A program made the translations under genes and the position numbers. The notes under the pieces were generated by a model, which worked only from the letters and a program-made list of their open reading frames with translations, searched no databases and had not been told where the DNA came from. From a virus, in IMG/VR virus record IMGVR_UViG_3300020400_000857, positions 1-45,816 of that record: a stretch of DNA of 45,816 nucleotides. One strand, written 5' to 3'. Shown piece by piece: positions 1-8,011 of the stretch (position 1 is the first letter of the stretch; the number at the start of each line of letters is the position of its first letter).

Positions 1-114
1 AGGTATTGTATGAGTATTTGGGTGATGACAGCTATGAGTCTGACCGTTATGTAAGTGTATGCCAACTTGTTGCCATTTTGCTAGACACATTGATGGCGAG
101 ATCTTATCTAACAT
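1..114 (-). CDS. Radical SAM protein, N-terminal fragment (cut by window edge)
   Basis: The minus strand is open from an ATG at 114 to the window edge, giving 38 residues. The translation contains KISPS.CLAKW followed by THSCHHP.TH.IP, which matches the N-terminus of the complete radical SAM protein encoded at 754-2136 (KISPSFCLAKW, then HTHSCHHPQTHKIP). It is therefore the start of a second, paralogous gene. An internal ATG at 90 is possible, but the shared KISPS segment upstream of it favours 114. No good Shine-Dalgarno is visible; the upstream sequence is A-rich. The start lies 13 bases after the stop of the SGNH-like gene, so it is the last visible member of the same minus-strand operon. 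The CxxxCxxC cluster would lie outside the window, so the radical SAM identity rests on the paralogy alone. Confidence 0.8.
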   Translation of the reverse strand, partial: MLDKISPSMCLAKWQQVGIHLHNGQTHSCHHPNTHTIP

Positions 115-127
115 ATCTTTTGTTTTT

Positions 128-757
128 TTATAAGTTGTCATTAATATATCCAATTAATTTATTTGAAGCAACAAGATTACCTTCTAAACTTAAATGATTT
201 GCCATTTCTTCTGACTTATACTGTGGCGTTTTTTTAGAATACAATTGATACGGCCCCCATCGAACTATCTTATCTTGTTTGAATACTTTTGAATCTTTTA
301 ATACGTGTTCTTTAAATGCATTTCTAAATATCAAAAACTTTTTTTCTGATATTAATAATTTATGATAAATTGCTTCTGTGATTATGTGTCCATTTAATAC
401 TTCCATGTCTTCACAATAATATTTTCCTATGTAATCCCAATAGTCTGATTTACTTCCTCTGTTAACTACTTCACACATACCATCTTGAAAATTATTTTTA
501 ATAGTCCATTTTTTACCTTCCCAGGTTACATTAAATCTATATGGACTTGTTAGAAACACTAAAAATATATCACATCTATCACGTAGACCTTGTTCAACTT
601 GAGTATATATTTTTGTGTTTGTTGATCCTGGTTTTCCATAAATCATTGCTGTTGCTTTTAATTCTTTAGCAACAATATTTTGCCACATTCTGTCATAATC
701 TCTATGACTTCTATTGACAGAACTAACCCAACTACAACCACAGAATGCTATCTTCAT
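128..757 (-). CDS. SGNH/GDSL hydrolase-like protein
   Basis: This 209-residue protein starts MKIAFCGCSW, then after about 30 residues has YGKPGSTNTKI, then DIFLVFLTSPYRF. The layout resembles SGNH-fold proteins: a first beta strand ending in a small Gly/Cys/Ser turn (block I, normally GDS, here CGCS) and a second block with Gly and Asn (GSTN). The catalytic Ser is plausibly the one in GCSW, and a C-terminal DxxH is not obvious. SGNH enzymes remove acyl groups from sugars or lipids, and the neighbouring glycosyltransferases would fit a role in glycan decoration, but this is inference. Its start overlaps the stop of the upstream radical SAM gene as ATGA, indicating translational coupling. It could instead be a non-catalytic relative of the fold. 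Confidence 0.5.
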   Translation of the reverse strand: MKIAFCGCSWVSSVNRSHRDYDRMWQNIVAKELKATAMIYGKPGSTNTKIYTQVEQGLRDRCDIFLVFLTSPYRFNVTWEGKKWTIKNNFQDGMCEVVNRGSKSDYWDYIGKYYCEDMEVLNGHIITEAIYHKLLISEKKFLIFRNAFKEHVLKDSKVFKQDKIVRWGPYQLYSKKTPQYKSEEMANHLSLEGNLVASNKLIGYINDNL

Positions 758-2136
758 GCTATGTTCCTATAAAATTCTTCAAACTCTGGAAAGGTTTGTA
801 CAAAGTTAGTACCTCGTCTACGATCATGTTCATCAACAAATTTTTTGAAGTCAATCCTTGCTGTAGGTACATGAAGTTTCTCTCCAGCATGAGGTTCTGA
901 TTCTAAATACTCTTTGAATCGTCTCAGCTTCTCAATTTCAAAATCAAAAAATCCTTTGTAAGGATTTGTATGTGTTTCTGCATTTTGATTCATAATTGCA
1001 AAAGCAGGATCAAGCATTCTTGAATAATCATTTGGTAATATGATAGCTGATTGATGTGCAGGGTGTCTTAGTATTGCCATATCAATAGTAATAGGTACTT
1101 TCCTATCATTTGTGTAATACTTTCTTTTCATAGGATGTATTAGATCTAATAATTGGTGTATTCTAGGTACACTTAATAAGTTTGTAGTACACATAATTGT
1201 TACTTTTGTTCTTGGGCATTGTTCTAAAATTTTGTTGGTGTTATCATACCACTGATTGAAGTCTAATCCAGTTCTAATATATTCTGCTTGATCACCATAA
1301 GTATCAACAGACGTATATATTCTTGTAAGTCTTACTTTTTCTTCTACTTTTTTTAATTTTTCTAAGAATGGTAAAAATAATTTGTCAGGTACACAACCAT
1401 TTGTATTAATTGCCAACTCTAATTCTTTGTTAGGTGGATTTGCAATAATATAATCCAATAATTTAAATGTATCTTTTGACATTAATGGTTCCCCACCTGT
1501 AAGTCTAAACACTTTAAGTTTAGGATACAGACCAGGGAACCATTTCCAAAATGCTTCAACATAAGGATTTTCTTCTCTATGTGGGCGGGGCATTTTGTTT
1601 TGTTGTTTTAACCAGTCTAGATTATTAAACTGGTCTGATGTAGGATATGCTCCAAAATTTGTTACTTCTTCCATCCACTTTGAACTAAATGCAGGAGAAC
1701 AGTAAGAGCATTTTAAATTACAAACATTTGAAAATGAGACTTCTACATAATGGGGGTCAATGTTTGCGTCCCATGGTTTGTTTACTACATCTTCGAGATA
1801 AGGCCTTGCCCAAGTATCATGTGATTTCAAATGTCTATCTGAAATTAAGTTACCTGGTAAGTCCTCAACGTTCCAACAATACTGGCATTCAGGAGGTCTA
1901 ACACCTTCTAACATTAATCGTCTTTGTGATTTTTTATATGCTGTATTGTGGAGAGCCGATGGATTGTCTTTTAATTCTTCCAACGGAATCTTGTGAGTTT
2001 GAGGGTGGTGACAAGAATGTGTATGTCCAAATTGTAAATGTAATGTTACTTGTAACCACTTTGCTAAACAAAAACTTGGTGATATTTTGTTTATAGCATC
2101 TCTAGTTTTATGTATCTTTTGTACTTCATCAGTCAT
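754..2136 (-). CDS. Radical SAM enzyme (twitch-domain type)
   Basis: The 460-residue product has the canonical radical SAM cluster CNLKCSYC (CxxxCxxC) near residues 138-146, followed by LTGGEP (the GGE motif that contacts SAM) near residue 213 and INTNG further on. Such enzymes use a 4Fe-4S cluster and SAM to make a 5'-deoxyadenosyl radical. Additional conserved-looking Cys/His sites are HSCHHP near residue 40 and CQYC near residue 84, which could bind a second metal or cluster. The architecture resembles the twitch-domain radical SAM proteins found in marine phages; the substrate is unknown. Its start overlaps the upstream stop at 2136 as TAATG. A paralogue begins at 114, and a YgfZ-type protein, a family linked to Fe-S enzyme maintenance, lies in the same operon. 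Confidence 0.88.
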   Translation of the reverse strand: MTDEVQKIHKTRDAINKISPSFCLAKWLQVTLHLQFGHTHSCHHPQTHKIPLEELKDNPSALHNTAYKKSQRRLMLEGVRPPECQYCWNVEDLPGNLISDRHLKSHDTWARPYLEDVVNKPWDANIDPHYVEVSFSNVCNLKCSYCSPAFSSKWMEEVTNFGAYPTSDQFNNLDWLKQQNKMPRPHREENPYVEAFWKWFPGLYPKLKVFRLTGGEPLMSKDTFKLLDYIIANPPNKELELAINTNGCVPDKLFLPFLEKLKKVEEKVRLTRIYTSVDTYGDQAEYIRTGLDFNQWYDNTNKILEQCPRTKVTIMCTTNLLSVPRIHQLLDLIHPMKRKYYTNDRKVPITIDMAILRHPAHQSAIILPNDYSRMLDPAFAIMNQNAETHTNPYKGFFDFEIEKLRRFKEYLESEPHAGEKLHVPTARIDFKKFVDEHDRRRGTNFVQTFPEFEEFYRNIA

Positions 2137-3140
2137 TAGATAATTTTAAATTTTCTAGTTCCGTCTGCTTTCTTCTCTAGAAAATGAGCTCCGTTTCTAG
2201 GCGGTGCTGTATAAGTTTTCTTATAAAATCTACTTGAGTCTGAATCAAAGTCAGCAATTTGTAAACCAAGTTTTTGCCTTAAAGGATTACCTAGTTCAAT
2301 AATTTCTTGCCAAAGTTTATCTTTATTCCAAACGTAACCTGTTTTATTACATTTGATATCATCGTCTTCACCTTTAAATTTTGGTTGTATTTCTTCTTCC
2401 CAAAATTTAGTATGCCAGGTAAAGTCTCTAACATTGATCCACTCTCCTGATGTACCCCATTTAGTTAAGTTTGTCATATGACATCCTAACCTTGCACCGT
2501 ATACCGCCCATATACCATTAAGAGCATCTGCTCCTACTGTACACCAAGTTAATAGTCTTTGATAATTTTTATCGTGTATTTGTGATTCAAAGTTGTCTGG
2601 ATCAACTCTTTGTCCGTCATCCAAACTCATTTTAACACCTTCTCTAAAGCCTGCTCTGTAGGCTTGATATGGAGAAGCATTATTATACACATATGAAAAA
2701 ATATCATTCATTTGAATATAGTTCATATCCCAACAAAAGTCCACTTGAGCTTGTGGTGTTTCTGCTGATTCGTGTGTTTTCATATTTAGTACGCCTTCCA
2801 CTGGCCAGTTTTTAATTCCCCCGTTACCATAAACTAAACCATTGACGTCGTTTTTACCACACCAAGATATTACAGATTTTGACCAATCAGTATCGCCAAA
2901 ATCTAATTTTTGATCACAGAATCTAGGATCAATAATGTTATCCCCATCAACAGTAGTGAACCGTTCTGTGTCAGACTGATTTGCACATTCTTTGTGTGCG
3001 GCATCAGATCCTTCTACTCCATGCACACGTTTTGCCCATGGCACTTTGTTTTTTATGTCAGCCCAATTCTCTTCTGCATTAGGCTCATCATAGCTCAAAT
3101 AAAAAATATCGTATTCAGTTACATCAAATATTTTACTCAT
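2136..3140 (-). CDS. GT-A-like glycosyltransferase-type protein
   Basis: The 334-residue protein begins with IFYLSYDEPNAEENW, a strand-turn start typical of glycosyltransferase-like proteins of marine phages, and has FTTVDGDNIID near residue 66. The VDGDN element looks like the DxD metal and nucleotide-sugar site of GT-A folds. It is rich in Trp and Tyr and has no membrane segment or signal peptide. Fold and motif suggest transfer of a sugar, but donor and acceptor cannot be read from the sequence. It sits between the radical SAM gene (1-base overlap) and an unknown gene 1 base upstream, inside the accessory operon. Confidence is moderate that it is GT-like and low for any precise activity. 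Confidence 0.5.
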   Translation of the reverse strand: MSKIFDVTEYDIFYLSYDEPNAEENWADIKNKVPWAKRVHGVEGSDAAHKECANQSDTERFTTVDGDNIIDPRFCDQKLDFGDTDWSKSVISWCGKNDVNGLVYGNGGIKNWPVEGVLNMKTHESAETPQAQVDFCWDMNYIQMNDIFSYVYNNASPYQAYRAGFREGVKMSLDDGQRVDPDNFESQIHDKNYQRLLTWCTVGADALNGIWAVYGARLGCHMTNLTKWGTSGEWINVRDFTWHTKFWEEEIQPKFKGEDDDIKCNKTGYVWNKDKLWQEIIELGNPLRQKLGLQIADFDSDSSRFYKKTYTAPPRNGAHFLEKKADGTRKFKII

Positions 3141-3141
3141 C

Positions 3142-3756
3142 TTATTCCTCTGTTAAAATATAGTCGTCGTAAATTCTCTTTGTAAATACACCTATATTCT
3201 TATTCTCTTCTGTGTTTTTATATCGTATTTCAACACAGTCTTTTGTAAGCAAATCTGCTACACGAATACTCTTATATGTATTTAACTGATGCGGATCTTC
3301 GTTTGAAGATATTAAAAACAATAAACTTTGTGGTCCTTTTATATCAATAATATCAGGGTTATCAAAGTTTTTACTTTCTGCTGTAAGTGTGTTTTTACTT
3401 GCTAACCACTTTTTTAATTCACTATTCATTTCAATTTTTAGTTTATTTTGTTTAGTAATATTTGTAACTTTAATATCATATTTTTTATTATGCTTATCTT
3501 CTTTGGGTAATGCATATAGATATTGATCAATATGTTTTGTGGTTAGTTCAATTCTTTTTTTCCTAACATCTACATCATCAGGGTCAGCAGGATTAATATG
3601 AACATAGTAATCTACAAGATTTAATTCACCTTTTAAAAATCCTTCTACTGATTCTAATTTAACTTCTATTCTTGGTTCATCAACAAACTTGTCGGGGCCA
3701 ACTTGTTTCAAAGTTTTATCTACTGGATCATATCCTGCAAAAAATTTTGGTGTCAT
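3142..3756 (-). CDS. Conserved-looking protein of unknown function
   Basis: I do not recognise this 204-residue protein. It is charged and Lys/Asp-rich, with no membrane segment, signal peptide or cysteine cluster. The first third (FFAGYDPVDKTLKQVGPDKF, then FLKGELNLVDYYVHINP) looks like beta structure, and the middle is Lys-rich. Its start overlaps the stop of the YgfZ-type gene by 4 bases (ATGA), and the downstream GT-like gene begins 1 base after its stop, so it is translated within the cassette. Its base composition matches the neighbours. Confidence 0.7.
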   Translation of the reverse strand: MTPKFFAGYDPVDKTLKQVGPDKFVDEPRIEVKLESVEGFLKGELNLVDYYVHINPADPDDVDVRKKRIELTTKHIDQYLYALPKEDKHNKKYDIKVTNITKQNKLKIEMNSELKKWLASKNTLTAESKNFDNPDIIDIKGPQSLLFLISSNEDPHQLNTYKSIRVADLLTKDCVEIRYKNTEENKNIGVFTKRIYDDYILTEE

Positions 3757-4328
3757 TCTACTGGTTCCTTAATTATTGTATAGCCATCTATCTCTAATAA
3801 AGTTTTATGACTAGCAGGCAAGTGTGTTGATTTTAATTGCTCTGATTTATATATTTTAATTACTTTTTTATTTTTTTGTTTATGTTTCATTCTGGATACT
3901 ACTTCTTGTCCAACATAACAACCTTTGGTGTAATCAATTAAACTGTCATTAACTTCGCTTGGAAACAATGATGGTTGAACCATAAAGTTTGTATCAAGTT
4001 TACCTTCAGACAATTTGTTTACAAAATACTTACGATCAAATTTGTTTTTATCTAGTTCTGTATGTTCTATAGTCACGTCAGATAATCTTGCATAGTTGTT
4101 TAAATAGGATAACAAATCATTTTGATTGTTAGAACATAATACAGAATAGTAATCGCTATTGTCTGTAATCATAATTTGATGTTTTATTTTACCTTGTGGT
4201 GTAAGTATAAAACTTTCTAATGTTCCATCAATTTTTTCTATATTGTTAGTAATTAAACTTTGTAAAAACTGTGCTTTTTCTTTCCCAGAAATTTTAATTT
4301 CAATTGGATTTATATTTTCAACTTGCAT
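3753..4328 (-). CDS. ygfZ: YgfZ/GcvT-like folate-binding protein
   Basis: The 191-residue product carries the YgfZ signature KGCYVGQEVVSRMKH near residues 132-146, including the conserved Cys that the family requires. It also has the N-terminal FLQSLITNNI and LTPQGKI elements typical of YgfZ (roughly residues 21-48). YgfZ proteins are tetrahydrofolate-dependent factors that help make or repair certain Fe-S enzymes, the best known being the radical SAM enzyme MiaB. The protein is shorter than bacterial YgfZ (about 320 residues), with the central and C-terminal parts reduced. It overlaps both neighbours by one to four bases, in the same operon as two radical SAM genes, so a role in keeping those enzymes active is a reasonable inference. 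GcvT-type aminomethyltransferase activity is less likely because the signature is specific to YgfZ. Confidence 0.85.
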   Translation of the reverse strand: MQVENINPIEIKISGKEKAQFLQSLITNNIEKIDGTLESFILTPQGKIKHQIMITDNSDYYSVLCSNNQNDLLSYLNNYARLSDVTIEHTELDKNKFDRKYFVNKLSEGKLDTNFMVQPSLFPSEVNDSLIDYTKGCYVGQEVVSRMKHKQKNKKVIKIYKSEQLKSTHLPASHKTLLEIDGYTIIKEPVE

Positions 4329-4741
4329 TATAAATCCTCTAAGTCTTGTAAATGTGTATCTAATGCAGTAGTTGATAACTGTATTTCAATAATATAAAAT
4401 ATTAAACTTGTACCAAATGTAAGTAAACTTCCAACAAAAGTTAGTGTAAAATTAAACATATTACCTGTGTGTACAAAATACATTGCAATTAAATTTAGAA
4501 TAAAAGCAATAGATGCCAAGGTTGATGTTGCACGATTTAACATCAAACGTTTTCTTAGTATATCAATTTGCTTCATATATCTATTAGTTTGTTTGTCTTT
4601 TCTTGTTAATTTTTTGTTTATCAGTTCATCGTGTATTTTTCTAATTAATGATGCCATTGACATATACCTATTACCAAATGAAATCATCATTAATGGTATT
4701 GCTGGAAATAGTGCCGCTGGTAATAAAAATGTACTATCCAT
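4328..4741 (-). CDS. DUF2721 family membrane protein
   Basis: The 137-residue protein begins with a hydrophobic stretch (LLPAALFPAIPLMMISFGNR) that leads into MSMASLIRKIHDEL. After a Lys-rich cytoplasmic-looking segment and QIDILRKRLMLNR come two more membrane helices (about 73-92 and 97-120). This is the layout and motif set of DUF2721, a bacterial inner-membrane family of unknown function. The family is normally encoded on bacterial chromosomes, so acquisition from a host is likely. It overlaps the upstream GT8-like gene by 8 bases and the YgfZ gene by 1 base. The role is unknown; membrane location is well supported by hydrophobicity. Confidence 0.75.
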   Translation of the reverse strand: MDSTFLLPAALFPAIPLMMISFGNRYMSMASLIRKIHDELINKKLTRKDKQTNRYMKQIDILRKRLMLNRATSTLASIAFILNLIAMYFVHTGNMFNFTLTFVGSLLTFGTSLIFYIIEIQLSTTALDTHLQDLEDL

Positions 4742-5588
4742 GTCCTATGTTGTCCTCGTATTTTTTTATTAGTTCATCTGTTGCAAGATTTTTTGAGAAA
4801 TAATGTATTGGATAATGTTGCGTATAATTTCCAATTTTTACAGAATCTTTTGTAACATAAAAGCCAATATGATTAGTCCAATCGTCAGTTATTACTGAAT
4901 GCCAACCTTGTAGTTCTGGTTTCATGTGTACAAAGGTTGGATAGTTTAGTGTTGGTGCTTGTATTTCATTTGTAATATCTAAAAGTTTTGCCGCCATGGC
5001 ATAAATTACATCAGCACTAATCCATTCTTGTCTATTTTGATTATCTAAAAATTCTTCTCTAAAATAGTCCCAGTTTCTAAATATTTTTTCTACCATAGCA
5101 AAATAATCATTTGTTAAATCACTTTGTTTTTTAAAATACATAAATGCTGTATAAACATTTGGTAAGTTATTTTGTGTAAAAGTTTTACGCATATAATCAC
5201 TAGTAATCAGCTCGTGCCTGTATGTTAATACTTTTGTTGTTGCTACAACATCTTGTTTACTCATAACATCCCACCAATGAGATACATCTGATGTAAACAA
5301 CATATCAGTATCAAGTATCACTGTTTCGTCGTATGGTGTAAAATGAAAATACTTCCATTTATTTTCAACTTTCCAGTCGCTTAATTCAGCATCGTCTTCG
5401 AATGGAATTTCAATTACATGATCAAATATCTTTCGATACTTGTCATCTAATTTAGTATCTTTTGTGATAGCAATACTAATATTGTTCACAGAGCATTGTG
5501 TATACTTGATAGACAATGCCAACAGATATGCTAGACGTGTATAGTCTATTGTACTGTTTTGTGCTATTACTAGATAACCTCTGCTCAT
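4734..5588 (-). CDS. GT8-like glycosyltransferase (copy 1)
   Basis: The 284-residue protein has the GT-A pattern YLVIAQNS at the N-terminus, YDETVILDTDMLFTSD near residue 90 (DxD as DTD, the metal and sugar-nucleotide site), and later NYPTFVHMKPELQGW, where the His may be the second metal ligand. This resembles GT8-type retaining glycosyltransferases. It is homologous to the protein at 6080-6952, which has YDKTLILDVDYL at the same place. It is predicted to be a soluble cytoplasmic enzyme that transfers a sugar to an unknown acceptor. It lies downstream of a small membrane protein with a 4-base overlap. Confidence 0.78.
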   Translation of the reverse strand: MSRGYLVIAQNSTIDYTRLAYLLALSIKYTQCSVNNISIAITKDTKLDDKYRKIFDHVIEIPFEDDAELSDWKVENKWKYFHFTPYDETVILDTDMLFTSDVSHWWDVMSKQDVVATTKVLTYRHELITSDYMRKTFTQNNLPNVYTAFMYFKKQSDLTNDYFAMVEKIFRNWDYFREEFLDNQNRQEWISADVIYAMAAKLLDITNEIQAPTLNYPTFVHMKPELQGWHSVITDDWTNHIGFYVTKDSVKIGNYTQHYPIHYFSKNLATDELIKKYEDNIGHG

Positions 5589-5875
5589 CCAAATATTCCA
5601 TTATAAATTAAAGTTACTAATGCTATACTATTCATTATTGTAAACCAACAGCATAAAACAAATGCTGTACTTTTACGTCTCCATGTACTGAACATTGCAC
5701 AGATACTACCAACCCAGTATAACGGAATGAATATATGTGTTGCAGGATCTAGTACAGTAAAGGTCAATGTTGCACTAGCCGATACTAGTATAATTGTTTC
5801 AAAAATTTCAACAATAGTTGCTAGTGGATCTCTACGATAACTTTCAGTAAAAAAGTTTTTTGCTTTGCTTATCAT
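5585..5875 (-). CDS. Small multi-pass membrane protein
   Basis: This 96-residue protein is unrecognised. After a basic N-terminus (SKAKNFFTESYRRDP) there are about three hydrophobic helices: residues 20-42, 47-65 and 70-92. It overlaps the genes on both sides by 4 bases, so it is translated as part of the cassette between two glycosyltransferase genes. A membrane anchor or lipid-linked-sugar role would fit the setting, but nothing in the sequence shows it. Confidence 0.65.
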   Translation of the reverse strand: MISKAKNFFTESYRRDPLATIVEIFETIILVSASATLTFTVLDPATHIFIPLYWVGSICAMFSTWRRKSTAFVLCCWFTIMNSIALVTLIYNGIFG

Positions 5876-6087
5876 TCGTCTACAATCTCACAAGTTGGTA
5901 ATGTTGAGTACAACAGTTTTTTTGCTTCGTGCAATGACTTGGCTTTTATAAAAGCTGTACCATAATTTTTTGTAATTTCTAATTCTATGTCTTCGCTAGT
6001 TTTGTTTATTCTAACCTTACCGCCAGGCGGTAAAGCAAATAATATTTTGTAATCTTTTGTTTTAGGAAAATCAATAACTTCAACCAT
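5872..6087 (-). CDS. Small protein of unknown function
   Basis: A 71-residue protein beginning MVEVIDFPKTKDYKILFALP, followed by GGKVRI and a C-terminal helix (SLHEAKKLLYSTL). It looks like a compact alpha/beta domain with no membrane segment and no known motif. It overlaps the upstream GT8-like gene by 8 bases and the downstream membrane-protein gene by 4, which supports real translation. Confidence 0.6.
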   Translation of the reverse strand: MVEVIDFPKTKDYKILFALPPGGKVRINKTSEDIELEITKNYGTAFIKAKSLHEAKKLLYSTLPTCEIVDE

Positions 6088-6952
6088 TTGTCACCTCTAT
6101 AATTTTATCTGCTTGTCTTGATAATGCATACTTGTTCATAACATGAACGTTAGTATTTCTAGTAGTTGCTGGTATAAAGTTACCAGGCTGTCTAACTTTT
6201 TCTAATAAAAATTTCATTTTATTGTGTTCTGGATAATCATAAAAATCATCAACATCAAGAGTGTGTTGTAAAAATGGTAAAGGTAATTTTGATATCCAGT
6301 TATCTCTAATGTATCCATTGAACATATGAACTGCTATACTAAATGCAAAGTCGTTTCTATATGTGTGTGAACTAAAAGCATACAGATTTTGAAAATAATG
6401 ATATCTTTGTTTTACTTCGTTGACAATATCAAAAAACAATTTTGTTTCTTTATTTTTTTCAAAATAAAATACTGTTGCCCAATAGAAATCAATACCAAAT
6501 TCTTCTACTCTATCAAAGGCTCTGATATGTCTATCACTTAATAAATCTCTACTTTCTCTATTAATCATTAACGGTTGATTTGATGTAAAGCAATTTTTTA
6601 GGAGGTCATTACAAACAAGATAATCAACATCAAGAATTAAAGTTTTATCATACGGAGATAATTCAAATGCATCAACTCGATTAAGATTATAAAATCCTAA
6701 TGTCTTTTTAGTATGTCTAGTATCACTATACGGTTTATGATTTTCAATATTTTGTCTTTGTATTTGAATTACTTTATCAAATACTTTTTCAGGCTCATGT
6801 GTTTTTCGTAGCCAGTCAATAGTACCATCATCTGTAACAATAGACACAGGTACATCAAGATTCTTTTTAACTAACATTGCGTTAGCTAAAGCAATCTTAC
6901 CATAATCGATTTCTCGATTGTTATGTGCAAACAATAAAACCCCAGAACTCAT
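6080..6952 (-). CDS. GT8-like glycosyltransferase (copy 2)
   Basis: The 290-residue protein starts VLLFAHNNREIDYGKIALAN and has VPVSIVTDDGT followed by YDKTLILDVDYLVCND near residues 101-116. DVD is the DxD metal site of a GT-A fold. A C-terminal NTNVHVMNK may supply the second metal ligand (His). It is paralogous to the gene at 4734-5588, and the two flank a pair of small genes, so a duplication followed by divergence is likely. Acceptor and donor sugars are unknown. The start overlaps the stop of the preceding 115-residue gene by 1 base (TAATG). Confidence 0.78.
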   Translation of the reverse strand: MSSGVLLFAHNNREIDYGKIALANAMLVKKNLDVPVSIVTDDGTIDWLRKTHEPEKVFDKVIQIQRQNIENHKPYSDTRHTKKTLGFYNLNRVDAFELSPYDKTLILDVDYLVCNDLLKNCFTSNQPLMINRESRDLLSDRHIRAFDRVEEFGIDFYWATVFYFEKNKETKLFFDIVNEVKQRYHYFQNLYAFSSHTYRNDFAFSIAVHMFNGYIRDNWISKLPLPFLQHTLDVDDFYDYPEHNKMKFLLEKVRQPGNFIPATTRNTNVHVMNKYALSRQADKIIEVTNG

Positions 6953-7299
6953 TAATCAACCAACTTTTCAACTTTTCGTGATTTTTGTAGTTCTTCGTAT
7001 TGTTTATGAAATTCATTTGTTACTTCAAAGTATTTTGATGTTACATCATCTTGAAATTGTTTTAGATCAGTAATTTTGATTGGTGTTTTATTTGTATCAA
7101 GCACAACCATTTCTTCTTTACCTTCAGCAAGAAATGAATTAATAAACGCAATCAATGTTTGATCAATTTTAAATGTGCCACCGTTGTAAGCATAACTTAA
7201 CTGTGCTTCACAATTATCTTGAAGTATTTTTTTCTGATTAAATAGAGTTTGTCTGTAGTTTGCAAACTCTAATGCTTTTTCTAGTCGTTCATCTGTCAT
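6952..7299 (-). CDS. Conserved-looking phage protein of unknown function
   Basis: The 115-residue product is largely alpha-helical and charged (TDERLEKALEFANYRQTLFN at the start, YEELQKSRKVEKLVD at the end), with a short central beta-like stretch. I know no function for it. A good ribosome binding site (AAGGGGG) lies a few bases before the ATG, and a sigma70-like promoter lies just upstream (7323-7352), making it the first gene of the accessory operon that runs to position 1. Confidence 0.65.
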   Translation of the reverse strand: MTDERLEKALEFANYRQTLFNQKKILQDNCEAQLSYAYNGGTFKIDQTLIAFINSFLAEGKEEMVVLDTNKTPIKITDLKQFQDDVTSKYFEVTNEFHKQYEELQKSRKVEKLVD

Positions 7300-7322
7300 A
7301 TGACCCCCTTGTCATTTTTATT

Positions 7323-7352
7323 ATTTTATTATGAAAACGGTACAAATGTCAA
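7323..7352 (-). promoter_or_regulatory. Sigma70-type promoter of the accessory operon
   Basis: On the minus strand TTGACA (7352-7347) is followed after 18 bases by TAAAAT (7328-7323). It lies 24-53 bases before the ATG at 7299. No late octamer is nearby, so the accessory operon may be transcribed early by unmodified host polymerase. The -35 is perfect; the -10 is a moderate match. Confidence 0.5.
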
Positions 7353-7355
7353 TGA

Positions 7356-8006
7356 TTAATTGTAATTCCACTTACCTTTATACGTAGCTCTATTGAATTC
7401 AACTGCTATTTCACCAAATAATTTTTCGTTAAATCTCTCTTTTATCCTATTCTCGTATAAAAATTTATAGCCATATCCTTCATACTCATCAAATGCAGGA
7501 TAGAAACCCATAATGAATCTTGCATCTTTGTTAGACAATTTAAACAGTTCTTGTACTAAAAATTTATAATCTTGTTCTTTAGGTATTATGTCTTTATCAA
7601 TATGCATTGAATTAGCTGTAAACAAAATTAAATCATATTTTTTATTATCCGGCAAATAACTTTCAAGTTTTTTGAATTCCATTTTTGAATCGTGCGTTAA
7701 CATTTTATATTCAAAAATTTTTTTTTCGGGCTTTGGATCTAACAATTTATATGCAATCTGATATATTATTTTTAAGTCTTTATTCTCTACCCACCCAAAA
7801 CTGTGGTTAACATCAGTTGCTATTACAGTATGCCCCTTTAACATAAAGTAATGACTAAGATGTCCAACACCCATACCGATTTCAAGTACAGTTAGTTTCT
7901 TATTACTATCAATATTAAGGTAGTCGTATATTTCTTCTGCTTCTTGAATTCTTTTTTTGTAATTAATATGTTTTGCACATCTGGTCATTTGAGTGTTTAT
8001 TGTCAT
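7356..8006 (-). CDS. Class I SAM-dependent methyltransferase
   Basis: The 216-residue protein has LTVLEIGMGVGHLSHYF near residues 38-54 (motif I, the SAM-binding glycine loop), VIATDVNHSFGW (acidic end of strand 2), and YDLILFTANSMH (motif IV region). This is a Rossmann-like methyltransferase. The target is not evident; the Arg/Lys-rich flanks and neighbouring sugar genes would allow a small-molecule or glycan substrate. It is monocistronic between a terminator and the accessory operon. An in-frame ATG at 7988 is an alternative start. A late octamer ends only 5 bases before the ATG at 8006, so the transcript from it would have almost no leader. Confidence 0.8.
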   Translation of the reverse strand: MTINTQMTRCAKHINYKKRIQEAEEIYDYLNIDSNKKLTVLEIGMGVGHLSHYFMLKGHTVIATDVNHSFGWVENKDLKIIYQIAYKLLDPKPEKKIFEYKMLTHDSKMEFKKLESYLPDNKKYDLILFTANSMHIDKDIIPKEQDYKFLVQELFKLSNKDARFIMGFYPAFDEYEGYGYKFLYENRIKERFNEKLFGEIAVEFNRATYKGKWNYN

Positions 8007-8011
8007 ACAAA

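Noticed and set aside
6-197. Plus-strand open frame of about 63 codons starting with TTG
   Set aside because: It overlaps the minus-strand radical SAM start and the end of the SGNH-like gene, both of which have homology support. It has no ribosome site or recognisable product.
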